A stretch of 64,000 nucleotides of DNA, from positions 18,198,501 through 18,262,500 of the forward strand of contig JBAIAC010000059.1 of assembly GCA_037349315.1 (NCBI GenBank). The letters run 5' to 3'. The position numbers and the translations under genes were made by a program. The notes beneath the pieces are model-generated. The model saw only the letters and a list, made by a program, of their open reading frames with translations, made no database searches and was not told the origin of the DNA. The stretch's first letter is position 1. Each line of letters opens with the position of its first letter. The stretch is from Chelydra serpentina (lineage: Eukaryota; Chordata; Testudines; Chelydridae). Positions 32,200 to 43,876 of this stretch are shown here, one piece after another.

Positions 32200-34559
32200 C
32201 TTCAATTTGAGTGACATATGCTGGAGGTCTCATGGTGACTAACACATCCTTGGAATTTCTAAACATAATAGATGATAATTTCCTGATTCAAAAATGTAAC
32301 AGCCCACATGGGGAAATTCTATATTAGCACTTGTCTTAACAGGTCAAGAAGAACTGATCACAGAACTAAAAATTAACAGTAGCTTAATGATCATGACTTG
32401 ATCACATTTATAATGTGCTAACAGAATAAAGTCCAAACCAGTAATATATATACTTGGTCCTTTAATAGGACCAATTTCACAAAGCTGAAAACAATTATGA
32501 GCCAATTACCTGGAGAAAAAATTTAATCAGAAAAAAAGTGAATGATAATTGGGAATCATTTAAGAAGATGTTATTAGATGGCCAAAAAAACACAGTCTCA
32601 CAATTGAGGAAAAAGGCTGTACTGGTTAAAAAACCGACCTGGTTCAGAGGGGAAGTAAATGCACCTGTAAAAAAAAAAATATGTATATAACAAATTGAAG
32701 AAAGGGAAAGTTGATAGTAATGAATATAAATCAGAAATCAGGAACTGTAGAAAATTGATAAAGGAAGCTAAGGGACACAATGAGACACCTATGACCAGTA
32801 GCAATAAGGACAATAAGGAGTTTTTTTAATACATTAGGAACAGACAGAATCCTGACAATGGTATTAGTCCATTACTAGATGGAAATGGTAGAATTATTAA
32901 TAATAATGGAGAAAAGGCTGAAGTGTTCAATAAATATTTCTGTTCTGCATTTTGGGGGGAAAACAGATGACATAGTCTCATCATATGGTGATGATAACAC
33001 TCTTTCCATCACACTAGTATCCCTGTAGGATGTTAAACACAAACTATTAAATTTAGACATTTTAAAATCAACTGATCTAGATAATGTGCATTCAAGAGTT
33101 TTAAAAGAACTGGCTCATGAGCTTGGTGGACCATTAACATTGATTTTTATCAAGTCTTGGAGCACTGGAGAAGTTCTAGAAGACTGGAAGAAAGCTAATT
33201 TTGTGCCAGTTTTGAAATAGGGTAAACAGAATAACCTGGGTAATTATAGGCCTGTCAGTCTGGCATTGATTCTGGGCAAGATAACGGAGCAGCTGATACA
33301 GGACTCAATTAATAAAGATTTAAAAGAGAGTAATAATAATAATACAATATGATGTAAATCAACATGGGTTTATGGAAAATAGATCTTATCAAACTAATGT
33401 GATACCTTATTTTGATAATATTACAAGTTTCATGAATAAAGGTAATAGTGTTGAAATAATATACTTAGACTTCTGTAAGGCATTTGACTTGGTACTGCAT
33501 GGCATTCTGATTAAAAAACAAGAACAAATAAAATTAACATGGAGCACATTAAATGGATTAAACGTTGGCTAACTGATAGGTCTCAAAATGTAACTGTAAA
33601 TGGAGAATCAGCATCAAGCGGGTCTGTTTCCAGTGGGGTCTCTTGGGATCAGTTCTTGGCCCTCCACTATTTAACATTTTTAATCAATGGCCTGAAAGAA
33701 AACATAAAATTATCACTTATAAAGTTACACAAAAATTGGGGGAGTGGTAAATAATGAGGACAGGTCACTGATTTAGAGCGATTTGGATCGCTTGGTAAAC
33801 TGGGCGCAAGCAAACAATATGTGTTTTAATATGGCTAACTGTATATGTATACATTCGGGAACAAAGAACGTAGGCCATCAGCTGAGCATGAGCTCCCAGT
33901 GTGACACTGCAGCCAAAAAAGCTAATGCGATCCTGGGATGCACAAACAGCAGGATTTCAAGTAGGAGTTGAGAGGTTGTTTTACCTCTGTATTTGGCACT
34001 GGTGCAACCACTGCTGGAATGCTGTGTCCAGTTCTGGGGCCCACAATTAAAGAAGGATGTTGATAAATTGGGGGGAGGGGGATCAGAGAAGAGTCACGAG
34101 AATGATTTAAGGATTAGAAAATATGAATTACAGTGATTGACTCTAGGAGCTCCATCTATTTAGCTTAATAAAGAGAAGTTTAAGGGGGGTAACTAGATGC
34201 TAGTCTATAAGTACTGACACGGGAAACCAATATTTAATAATGGGCTCTTCCATCTAGCAGAAAAAGATACAACACATTCCAATGGCTGGAAGTTGAATCT
34301 AGATAAATGCAGACTGGAAATAAGGGGTAATTTTTTAACAATAGAAGTAATTACCCTTTGTAACAACTTGCCAGGGGTCCTGGCAGATTCTCCATCACTG
34401 GCCATTTTTAAATCTAAACTGGATGTTCTTCTAAAAGATCTGCTCTAGGAATTATTGTGGGGCAGGTGGCCTGTGGTATACAGGAGTCAGACTAGATGAT
34501 CACAGTGGTCCTTTCTAGCCCTTGAATGTATGAATCAGTCACTGTTGAGGAGGGCCCAA

Positions 34560-35016
34560 TTCCCCTTGAAGGCTCATCTAGACTGTGACAAGGTATATCC
34601 CTATTTATTAGGGCTAAGATTTTCAAAACTGTCTGAGGGATTTAGTACCCAACCCCCCACTAACTTCTCCTAGGTGCTCTTGCAAGTCTCACCCTGCACA
34701 CGTAGACGGGGGCCAGGTGTATGCATTTGTATTGCTTTCTGCTTAGTTGTATTCCTGGGTATGTTTTTCACAGACTTTTTTTTAGTACTTCCAGAGTCAT
34801 CAGGAAAGTGTTCCCCCCCCCCCCCCAAAGCAAGATCTGGTCTTCCCAAGGGACTTCAGTCTCCGGATGGAGGAAATCTCATGAGAAGCCCAGTTTTTTT
34901 GCTATTTTGATTCCACATGTGGCTCTGTAAGGTTAAAAGAAAGAAAAAAAGACTAAAAAAAACCCAACACATTTAGCTCCTGAGAAACTCAGGTTCTTTC
35001 GGGTTTCCCCAAACAC
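34560..35016. other. Non-coding with poly-C tract
   Basis: A run of 14 C lies at 34813-34826. Two overlapping open frames (34674-34910 and 34721-34930) read through it in different frames, which argues that neither is real. Confidence 0.5.
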
Positions 35017-35019
35017 TTA

Positions 35020-35304
35020 GGGTATGTCTATACTTACCCGTCGCGTTGGAGGCGCGGGATCGATGTTCTGGGTTCGATTTATCGCGTCTTGTCAAGACGC
35101 GATAAATCGAACCAGGAAGTGCTCCGTCGTCGACGCTGGTAATCCAGCTCGACGAGTGGAGTAGGCGGAGTCGATGGGGGAGCCTGCGCGCCGCGTCTGG
35201 ACCACAGGTAAGTTCGAACTAAGGTACTTCGACTTCAGCTACGTTATTAATGTAGCTGAAGTTGCGTATCTTAGTTCGATGGGGGGGTTAGTGTAGACCT
35301 AGCC
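35020..35304. mobile_element. Harbinger-like MITE, copy 2 (reverse orientation)
   Basis: Bounded by GGGTATGTCTATACT and the complement of GGCTAGGTCTACACT, with TTA duplicated at 35017-35019 and 35305-35307. The interior is the reverse complement of the copy at 9912-10207: a near-perfect hairpin GGTTCGATTTATCGCGTCTT / AAGACGCGATAAATCGAACC (35071-35114), and CTTCAGCTACGTTATTAATGTAGCTGAAG. It is CpG-rich in AT-rich surroundings. Confidence 0.87.
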
Positions 35305-35307
35305 TTA

Positions 35308-36475
35308 GACAACAAACCCAAATGAACATCCCTACTAATTATATGTAATTACTTACAGACAAATGTCTTCAGTACATGCAACTCAGTCATATCACTGGAA
35401 ATTGTGCCGAAGTGTGTGTGTGAGAGCAGAATATGACCTTCTAAAGTCACATCCTAATGATCTTCTCTTTCTTCATTACATTTATCACCTCCTCTCATTG
35501 TCCTCTCTGATCTAGAGGTCATTGGGAAATGCTAGAAAGCCTTCCTCTTTGAAAAAGCCTGTCTGCTGTAAGACTAACACCAACAACAATGTTCTCTTCC
35601 ATCCAAAAAAACAACCACCCACCAACAATTTCCCCAAAATCTCCTAAAACAAATCTATCTAAACAAACAAACAAACAAACAAACAAGTAAATAAAATCTA
35701 AAATCAAAAACAGTTAACATGAAAAAGCCCTACCCGAAGTATAGGTTTTACCCTGAAAAGGGAGAAGGGCAAGAGACTCCATGAAATCCGCTCTAGGGAC
35801 ACTGCCATCACTATTGGCTTTATGTGGAAGGCACTCAGCTGCTACTGTGATGGGCGGCAGCATAGAATCTATATAAAAGTAGATAGATTGATGATCTGGC
35901 CCATTAAGGAATTTGTTTCCACTATTGGAAATCCACAGCCACAAAGGATTAAAGAAAAACTTTACAGATAGTTTGATTAATACCTCTTAGTCTCTCTGAT
36001 CTGGGGTAAGGATTCGTGGCATTGCAGGGTATTAGGCAACAGATACTTTCACATCACCGCTGGGGAACAGGTGAAGCAGGATCCAACAATTACTGAGGGC
36101 TAGGCACAGCAGGAAGTGCCACGCAAGAGTTATAGAACTCTATGGCCAGCTGATTGGTCTACCAATGTTTAAACAAGGACGTTGGCCCAGGAAGCTGTCT
36201 GAACAACAATGCAGACTCTGGCTTGTTAATGCTCCAGACCTTGTCTTTTGCCCTGTCTTGCGCCTGACTCCTGCCTTCGACCCCAGCCCAGCTTGACCTT
36301 GGTACCCGTCTCCTGACTTGCCTTGGTAACTGTCTAGACTCCTGCCACTGACACTGGCCCAGTGGACATTACTGGCCTTTCTGCCCACACCCTGGCCATT
36401 ACACCCAGTTATCTTTATTACCTAATTTACAGCCAGAGAAAGGGGCTCAGAGCTGCACTTTAGTTGAAACCTTCT
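35308..36475. other. Non-coding; (AAAC)n and a possible LTR-like stretch
   Basis: 35661-35686 is a short (AAAC)n run. 36190-36410 is pyrimidine-rich with CTTGACC/CTCCTG units (CCCAGCCCAGCTTGACCTTGG), reminiscent of some turtle LTRs, but with no partner, ends or duplication found. A minus-strand frame across it has no domain. Confidence 0.35.
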
Positions 36476-36477
36476 TA

Positions 36478-36657
36478 TCATAGAATCATAGAATATCAGG
36501 GTTGGAAGGGACCTTAGGAGGTCATCTAGTCCAACCCCCTGCTCAAAGCAGGACCAATCCCCAATTTTTCTTCAGATCCCTAAATGGCCCCCTCAAGGAT
36601 TGAACTCACAACCCTGGGTTTAGCAGGCCAATGCTCAAACCACTGAGCTATCCTTCC
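36478..36657 (-). mobile_element. tRNA-derived SINE with CR1-like tail (tortoise Pol III/SINE type)
   Basis: Read on the minus strand, a tRNA-like head carries an A box TAGCTCAGTGG (36640-36650) and a B box GAGTTCAATCC (36597-36607), the two internal RNA polymerase III promoter elements. The head is followed by AGGGGGCCATTTAGGGATCTG and a CR1-type 3' end: GAGCAGGGGGTTGGACTAGA, AAGGTCCCTTCCAACCCTGA, then TATTCTATGATTCTATG at 36479. Such SINEs are known from turtles and use the CR1 machinery through the shared tail. Target duplications are not clear. Confidence 0.85.
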
Positions 36658-36659
36658 CA

Positions 36660-38667
36660 TGACCTTGTGTGTCCAATATGTGTAACATAGAAATGTATGA
36701 CTCCTATTCCATGCTGGATATCTTAGCCACCAGCACTGCTGTAAAGAGACAGAATTATTTTGACTATCTACCATCCACCCTGCTTGGGCCTTGTATATCA
36801 TTTATCATATAAGTGGGGGGGAGGGGGTGAAAATCTTATTACAACCACCAAAGCAAGTCATGTTAGCATTTTCATGCATGTATATTATACTCGAGAATAG
36901 TGTTCCAGCTCTTCCAGTTGGGAAAAAATTGAGATTTCCCATCTGCTCATTAGAGATTTAGCTCTATGGTTTGTCTCTCGTTGTCTCTGGGTTTGTCCAG
37001 CCTATACTGTAAAGACGGGGATTCCACCCTCCCTAGTCTATGAATCCTATCTCCCCTCCTCCAAAGCCTCTCTACACATGTTTGCTGTTACTTCCAGATG
37101 TGTCTGCAGCTTGAAAACAGTGATTTGGGATACAAAATAAATATTTAGTGTTAGCTGTGCTATGCAAAGATCCCCCAACCTCTTCCTTCCATCTCCGCCC
37201 CACAATCAGACTGACCGTCCAGTGGAAAACAACTATTTTTAAGGTACCTTTTCTACTGTAGAGTCAATAGTCCATATAGAAAAGTCTGAGCATGTGCAGA
37301 AGAATCATACACACAATCCACCCGCCTTAGCTCATCACCTCAGAATTCACCCCAGTCCCCTAGGCAAAGATCCCCAAATGGATATCTAGTAACATACCAA
37401 ATTTGTTGTCCTCTTCCTTTTCTATTTGAGTGAATCAGATGCCTGTAGAAGAAAGGGAATGACGGCACTGCCTGGAACTAGACTTTGTCTAAGCAGGCTC
37501 TCCTGCATCACTGCACCTTGATCCTGAGGTTACTGTCCACGCAGCTTTGCCAAACACGCTTCAGTCCTGTCCTGCAGAAACCCCAGACTTCACAAGGCAA
37601 AAAGAGTGAAGGACATGAAAAGACATTAAAGCCTGGATTCTCTGCTCAGCCTCCTCTCAATGCATCTGAGATCTCAAGGGTTGCAGCTCCTTGATTCTGG
37701 GAGCAGTTCTCATAGCTGCTCTATTCCACCCTAGCTAGCTATGCCCCCCCCCCTCCATGATCCCTGTGTTCTAGGGAATTGGCACTGAAGCCAGCTATGC
37801 CAGCTAGGGATTTGCCCATGATGGGAGAATCCTCAGCTGGGAAGATGTGTTGTCTTTCCCGAGCGGCGCACAGAGGCCAGACCATAGGGAAGAATCTGAA
37901 TCTAAGCCTGCTTTCCAAAAGCAGCTCTTTAGTACATTTACTTCATGCATTCCCCTCCCCATCGCCACCAAAAATATCTCCCTGCATCCCCATGGTAATG
38001 CCTGCTGTTGACATTAGACCAGACTCACAGCAGGCTCTCTTGCTGCTGCCCTCAGCTGAGTCAGTCGTGGTGAACAAAGGAGAGTTCTGGCCATTACTAT
38101 TTTATTATTTTCATTATTTCATTCATCATTTTAATTCCCCGCTTTCATTCCTGGCCAAGAGAAAAGGCCAGCATGGTCCACATCTGGAAACTAATGTCTC
38201 AAGACTGGAACAAAGAACCGCCTCCAAAAACTATGGCTCCAAGACTCCTACTTGGGCTCTCCCATTATGGAAAAGTTCTGTAATAAAAATCTCATTGGGA
38301 AGAAACCAGCAAGGGTGAATCAAAACTAGCCAAAATGTAATGGTGAATGAGATGCTTTCTGAAGGTTTTTTTTTGGACCATCCTGTAAATATCTACATGA
38401 GTGAGCTAAAACTCTATTCAGTCCCATGGCATGGTTCAAAACATTCGATTCTATAAGGATTTTTCCATAAGAATCAGATGGAATCTGTATCCGTTCTGTG
38501 GTATGAACAGCCCATGTCACCCTTGTCATTTTCAGCATAGCTGTGTCACCACCCCCACCAAAACTTGGCATTGAAATTTAAACACTAAGTTTAAGCTGAA
38601 ACGTAAAATATTTTCATGGATTTTTCCCCGTCAGAAATCTTTCACTATTTTTCAACTACCAATGTTA
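36660..38667. other. Non-coding, no gene supported
   Basis: The plus-strand frame 37779-38318 (179 codons) is the longest here but has no domain, compositional bias or splice context. A poly-C patch is at 37745-37753. Nothing else recognised. Confidence 0.45.
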
Positions 38668-39130
38668 GAATCATAGAATAGAATAATAGAATATTAGGGT
38701 TGGAAGAGACCTCAAGAGGTCATCTAATCCAACCCCTGCTCAAAGCAGGACCAACACCAGCTAAATCATCCCAGCCAGGGCTTTGTCAAGACAGGCCTTA
38801 AAAACCAATAAGGATGGAGATGCCACCACCTCCCTAGGTAACCCATTCCAGTGCTTCACCACCCTCCTAGTAAAATAGTGTTTCCTAATATCCAACCTAG
38901 ACCTTCCCCACTGCAACTTGAGACCATTGCTTCTTGTTCTGTCATCTGCAACCACTGAGAACAGCCTAACTCCATCCTCTTTGGAACCGCCCATTCAGAT
39001 AGTTGAAGGCTGCTATCAAATCCCCCTTCACTCTTCTCTTCTGCAGACTAAATAACCCCAGTTCCCTCAGCCTCTCCTCGTAAGTCATGTGCCCCAGCCC
39101 CCTAATCATTTTTTTTGCCCTCCACTGGAC
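38668..39130 (-). mobile_element. CR1 LINE 3' end
   Basis: The minus strand encodes the end of CR1 [43 protein letters not shown], then [12 protein letters not shown] (38761-38994). The 3' UTR follows, with the CR1 GGTCTCTTCCAACCCTAATA and ATTCTATTATTCTATTC repeats ending at 38668. The upstream portion (39000-39130) shows LRELGLF-type codons in a shifted frame. A 5'-truncated and moderately decayed copy. Confidence 0.92.
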
Positions 39131-39204
39131 TAAGAGGAAGGCAACAATGTTCCTAAGAGATTATAACAGGAGGAAAATAGTGATTGTTTGCATGCTTGAG
39201 AGTC

Positions 39205-39420
39205 TAAGAGCGGGTTGAAAAGTTGCCATCAAAACTTCCGTTTGGTGGAAAATGGCTTTTCAACAAAAAACAGAACTGTTCATGAAAAAAAATTCCACCT
39301 CTGTTGAAAACTGTTTTTCATCGAAAAACTGGAAACTACTTTTTTGTTTTTGTGAACTGAAAACCCAAACAATTTAACAAAAATGGAAAAAAATGTGTGA
39401 ATTGTTAAGAGTAGCCACAT
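39205..39420. repeat. AT-rich MITE-like repeat
   Basis: Opens AGAGCGGGTTGAAAAGTTGCC and continues in GTTGAAAACTGTTTTTCATCG-type sequence, the same A/T-run family as 17537-17764. The right end is not defined. Confidence 0.4.
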
Positions 39421-39764
39421 TGTTCCCCTGAGATGGCTGTATTTCAGTGGGGCTAGGGAATGATTCATACAGTATATAGTTCGTACAGTCTGTTAACAGT
39501 CTGTTAACAATGTTTCTGAAGTGCTTTCAGATTCATGTGGATGAAAGGTGTGGCATTCGATATAGCAAGCAAATGATTATTTCATAAACATGGCATGGAT
39601 CAGTCAAAACATGGGAGCTCTCTGAGAGGCCATGAACTGGTCAAGATCAAAGGGCACTGCTGGGGGAAAAAGCAATTATTTGGGACCAGTACAGGGCTGA
39701 TCTACTCAGTCATACATATATTTGTACACTGGCCTTGCATGCTCCCTCCAGAAAGATAAGCTCA

Positions 39765-39830
39765 GATCCTGAACGTAGATCTCCTGCATGGTAGCCCAAT
39801 GTGGCACTAGACCATTAGGCCAGGCCCATA
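39765..39830 (-). repeat. MIR head fragment, inverted
   Basis: GTAGATCTCCTGCATGGTAG and ACTAGACCATTAGGCCAGGCC resemble the reverse complement of a MIR tRNA-like head (B box then A box). Short and degenerate. Confidence 0.35.
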
Positions 39831-40439
39831 AAAAGCAAGTTTAGTTCTCCATGTCTAAATCAATGCGATAGTATGGAGACTCCAGGACCAGCCACTATAT
39901 GAAAGAGGCCCTATTGCCTCAGAGTGTCCTAGTCATAAAGCAAACGCTTTGTTTTCTTTGGTACTTGAATGCTGAATCACTGGACTAACCTTTCATCAGG
40001 GACTCCTGTAATGAGCTGTAAGGCTGAGGAGGGGAAGGGCATTACTTAGACTTCCCTTCCAAGCCAAAGAGAAAGGAGATTCCTGGAAAACCAGGTTAAG
40101 TTCTTCCAAAAAAATTCCTTCTGAAGAAATGTGGTGAACTGTATGTAGCTAACTATTTGTGGTGGAGAGGAAAGCTAGAATAACCCTGAGAGACAAGCTG
40201 CCTTCCAGACAGAGGTCTTAGTCACACTTCCAGTTACTCATTTAAGTTCAAATATATCGTATGGAGGCAGAGGAACATCCCAAACAGCCTCCTACTGCCA
40301 TGTTTGTGCTAGTGTGTGTTGTGTGTGTGCGCGCATCTATATTTACATTTTAGAGAAGGAATGGGGCCAAAATTTGGATCCAGAACCAGTTTTTGAAACT
40401 AACTCCACCTACCTCGGGTGAGGAAATGCTCAAATAGGA

Positions 40440-40905
40440 ATAGAATTCATCAAAACTTTTTGTTCAAACTTTCTTTTTTAGTGAACAATAAATAGCCTTT
40501 TTCAAATACAAATTGGTCCATGAGAAATTTCATTTGTTTCAACATTTTCCAAGTTTTAAAAAAATTAACAGAAACTGAAAATACACCTTTTTCAGGTTTC
40601 AGTTATTGGGGGGTCCCCCCTTCTCTCCCTTTTCCTCCCATTCACTTTTTTCTCCAGCAAAATGGAAAAAAGGAGGGAATGGGGGAAAAGGGAAAGAAGG
40701 GGAGGAACTCCCCCTCATCAAAACTGAAGACCTCAAACCAAAATACATTTCATATTTAGTTCTGAAAACTGAAAAATTGGGGGAGGAGGGTTTCCACAGT
40801 TTTTGCTGTTTTGGTTTTTTGTTTTAAAATTGGAAAATGTCACATTTTTATTAAAACTTGTTGAGAAAACAAACATTTTTCAAATTTTTCTGCAAAACAT
40901 GCTTA
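40440..40905. repeat. AT-rich repeat region
   Basis: Long A- and T-runs with GAAAACTGAAAAATTGG, CAAAATGGAAAAAAGG and GAAACTGAAAATACACC units match the AT-rich MITE-like family. GC-rich interruptions at 40608-40700 produce two accidental open frames. Confidence 0.4.
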
Positions 40906-41029
40906 TAACTCATTCTAGCATGACCCTTTGGATTAGTCCACTGTAGAGAGACGGGTCACAGCCTGGGGGATTTTCACCTTCCTTTGCAGCATGAGGTGGC
41001 AGGTTTAAACTGGTGTATATGGCAGATAT

Positions 41030-41201
41030 TCTGTAACTTGAAGTCTTTAAATCATGATTTGAGAACAGCAGTAACTCAGCCAGAGGTTAGGGGTCTATGA
41101 CAGGAGTGGGTGGACGAGGATCTGTGGCCTGCAATGTGCAGGAGGTCAGACTAGAGGATCATGATGGTCCCTTCCAGCTTTAAAATCTATGACTCTGTGA
41201 A
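41030..41201 (+). mobile_element. CR1 LINE 3' tail
   Basis: GTGCAGGAGGTCAGACTAGA, TCATGATGGTCCCTTCCAGC and AATCTATGACTCTGTGA are the CR1 3' UTR and terminal repeat. Only the tail remains. Confidence 0.75.
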
Positions 41202-41426
41202 CATGTGGATATGAGTTGTTCTGATCCAGACTTCCTTAACACCCGCCCCGCAGTGTAGTTTAATGTATTTGGCATTACATGAGGCATGTACTTTCAATAA
41301 ACAACTATATGTAAGACTTGAGGTGCCTCATGCTTTGACACAAGTCCTATAGGATTTAATAGAAAACAATCACTTTGTGGTAAGTGTTTTGAACCACCTT
41401 GTGAGATTTAATTGATTTATACATGA

Positions 41427-41520
41427 AGGGCCAGAGTCTGCCCCAACTTCCATCCATGGAATCTGATTCAACTCAAAGTGGGAGAGATTGGAGTGTAAAT
41501 CAGGGCAGTATTAGACCCTT
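41427..41520. mobile_element. Fold-back MITE
   Basis: AGGGCCAGAGTCTGCCCCAAC is answered by GGGCAGTATTAGACCCTT, and CAACTCAAAGTGGGAGAGATT lies inside. A poly-C run follows at 41710-41721. A degenerate family member. Confidence 0.4.
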
Positions 41521-42250
41521 CCAAGTTGACATCTCACACACAGAATGCGGTATGGAAGGGATCCTGTTAGCAGAAGGTTCCTTACCATGAAAATGCTCAG
41601 TGCTGCCAATTCTCATCAGTTTATTACCAGCATCATGATATTTAGTGTTTTGCCTAAACCTCCAGCTGCAGGAATCAGGTGTTTACATGCGAATCTCATC
41701 TTTTATTTACCCCCCCCCCCCAAAAAAAGTTTCAAGCCCTTGTGGTTGCAGAAAAAAGTTTGGAAACATAACCCGAGTGCATTTGAAAGGCTCACAAACC
41801 AGAAGGCAGGTGAAAATGCTATTTTCCCTAATATACTATTTTGAAGAATAGTCTGATGGTTTTAAAGACAATTACTTATTTATTGAGGCCTGACTCATGA
41901 TTTTGGAACGCTTCTGATTGGCCTTATTAATACAGGGCTCATCTTCCAAAGGCTATTTGACCAGCCTGGTGCCAGGAAGTCAACCTAGTGAATTCCAATG
42001 AGGAACTCACCTTGAACTCGCTGAGGGGAAGCACCTCTGAAAGGCTTCACTACATTACTGAAAGGGAAGTGGGGAACTGTCTACTGAACCACTTTTCAGT
42101 GCTGTGAGCACAAAAGGTGTGAGCTCTATTTCCAGTAACACCCCATGGGGAACGCACACAGATGTCTAATCTAACCAGCCATCCGCGGTGTCAAGGTTCA
42201 CTCCAGATAGACTGTGAATAGGGAGGAGTAATTAAGTATGGAAGCAGGCC

Positions 42251-42326
42251 TGGGGCCCAATCCTGCTCCTAATGAAGTCAGTGAGAATTTTTCCATTGGC
42301 CTCAATGGGAGCAGGAGCAGGCCCTA
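42251..42326. mobile_element. Fold-back MITE (GGGCCCAATCCTGCTCC family)
   Basis: GGGGCCCAATCCTGCTCC and the complement of AGGGCCTGCTCCTGCTCCC are inverted ends. AATGAAGTCAGTGAGAA faces TTCCATTGGCCTCAATGGG. One of the clearest copies of this short palindromic design. Confidence 0.6.
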
Positions 42327-42536
42327 AGTGCATACCTCAGGAATTACTCTTAAGAAAGATGAATTCTCTTTGACTCATACCAAATAATTCATAGTAAGAT
42401 TGGGCAACCCTCTGAAGCAAGCTATTGGCAGGAGGAAACACCAATAAAAAACTTCCCAGAAGATGCAAATGTAAGAAGACTACACTGACCCGTCCCTGAA
42501 AAAATGCTAATAAATTAACACTGTTTCATTACACGA

Positions 42537-42825
42537 TACCTAAACATTTACAGGAAAAGAGCAAAGGAGTTTGGCTGGGCAAAGAAGAAACTGTTCCAGA
42601 AAGCCTACTGTCTCTACAGGAGAAAGGGGGAGGCCTGACTAAGAGGGAGAAGTGAAGCAAAGTTAAGAGAAGGACGGGGAACATGGAGGGAGGATGAGAC
42701 AAGAAGGAAAGAGAAGCACAAATAGGGATTGAGGAAGAGGAAACAGGCATAGAAAAAGGAAGGAACAAAGAAGAGAAAGGGAGAGACACGGAAGATGGAG
42801 GTAGAGTGAGAGAAGAACCCAGAGG
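42537..42825 (+). repeat. Purine-rich tract (GA-rich)
   Basis: About 290 bp of mostly A and G, for example GGAGAAAGGGGGAGGCCTG, GAGGAAGAGGAAACAGG and AAAGGAAGGAACAAAGAAG, with scattered pyrimidines. Such tracts can adopt triplex structures. An antisense serine/proline-rich frame (42529-42789) is a by-product. Confidence 0.6.
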
Positions 42826-43876
42826 CTCGGAAAACCCTAACCCATGCTTTGACTGACCCTAGCCAGTTACATTAGCATCTCCTTTGCATGGTGGACTCAA
42901 ATCCATTTCCCCCACAGAAGCAGCAGATAATAAATAAGGCTGCCAAAAGAATGAGCAAAATGGTAGGATGCCTGTTGGACTAATCAAGGCAAAGCGAATG
43001 GAAAGAACACGTCGCGTCCCATTATTAATATGTTCTATATTAGTGTCATTATAGATGATTACATGAATCGGTTTCACAGCCTGAGCCTTCCTCAGCCAAC
43101 TCCAAGCAGTAATCCCAGTGATTCATGACCAATGGTTACATAACATGGATTTCCAACAAGCTAATCGTGCTGCGTGGAAAATAGTCTCTACATATGTGTG
43201 TGTAGAGTGAGTCACTTTGATTCTCTGGGTTGACATTTGCATCATGGGCCAAGTTTGCTTGCAAGAGAAAGGCATTTTTGTGAGGTTTCCACACTGTATA
43301 GATAGATATTGACATAGAAGCATTCAGGGTAAGAGGTAGGAGGGAAATGCCCCTCAGATATCTGGTTACTGCTATAGCAGCAAATATCCTTACCACAGTA
43401 AAACACACAAGACGTATGCAGACCCTCCCCATATATAGAAACAGCAATCACAGACTAGAAATAGAAAATGGGAGGCACTAAGCCCAGAGAGGAATGGTTG
43501 TCACACAAGAGGGATTGAAACCAAGAGAGATTTTCTTCCCCACCCTACAATATACCAAGGAGTACAACAGAGATTTCCTTGAGCTGCCAGGAACCAGAAC
43601 AGGACTTTCTATCTAAAAACAAGGAAGAGCAGAGTGTATGTAACTCCGGGACGACGAAAAGAGGCAGCAGAGACAGCTGTGTGCTAAGTAGCAGCCTGAC
43701 ATGCAATCAGGAAGGAGTGATGATACATAAATAAAATTCGGCAGACACTGGGGAGGAAAGACCTAGATGCAATATGAAGCCATATCCCAGGCACATATTT
43801 GGTGTATTGTAACCACCACTGACAGAGCCTAGAAATTCCTGCCCTAGTACAGCTTGTCATGCCAACAAAGATCACA

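Larger units (their letters stand above)
31227..34535 (+). mobile_element. CR1 LINE, long but decayed
   Basis: A nearly full-length CR1 relic. 31227-31418 matches the end of CR1 ORF1, the esterase-like region (GFTEQLVHLLWDKGTVNLDGHQL). From about 31545 ORF2 starts in broken frames: endonuclease (ICEHKFNLVGIPETWWDDS), then RT (ELGGPLTLIFIKSW, VLEDWKKANFVPVLK, NLGNYRPVSLALILGK, then MENRSYQTNVIPYFD and WLTDRSQNVTVNGE). Next come C-terminal blocks and the CR1 3' UTR (ACTAGATGATCACAGTGGTCC) ending near 34535. Many stops and frameshifts; non-functional. A 221-bp palindromic insertion splits the endonuclease at 31979-32199. Confidence 0.88.

Noticed and set aside
31886..32266. 126-codon minus-strand frame containing SPTKAYAPIPLLVYKV
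   Set aside because: This is the translation of the palindromic Penelope insertion within CR1, a widespread spurious peptide.
36190..36410. Pyrimidine-rich CTTGACC stretch as a Gypsy LTR
   Set aside because: The resemblance is compositional only; no borders or partner LTR, so kept only as a remark on the region.
37779..38318. 179-codon plus-strand open frame
   Set aside because: No recognisable domain, repeat or splice context; length is within chance expectation for 64 kb searched in six frames.
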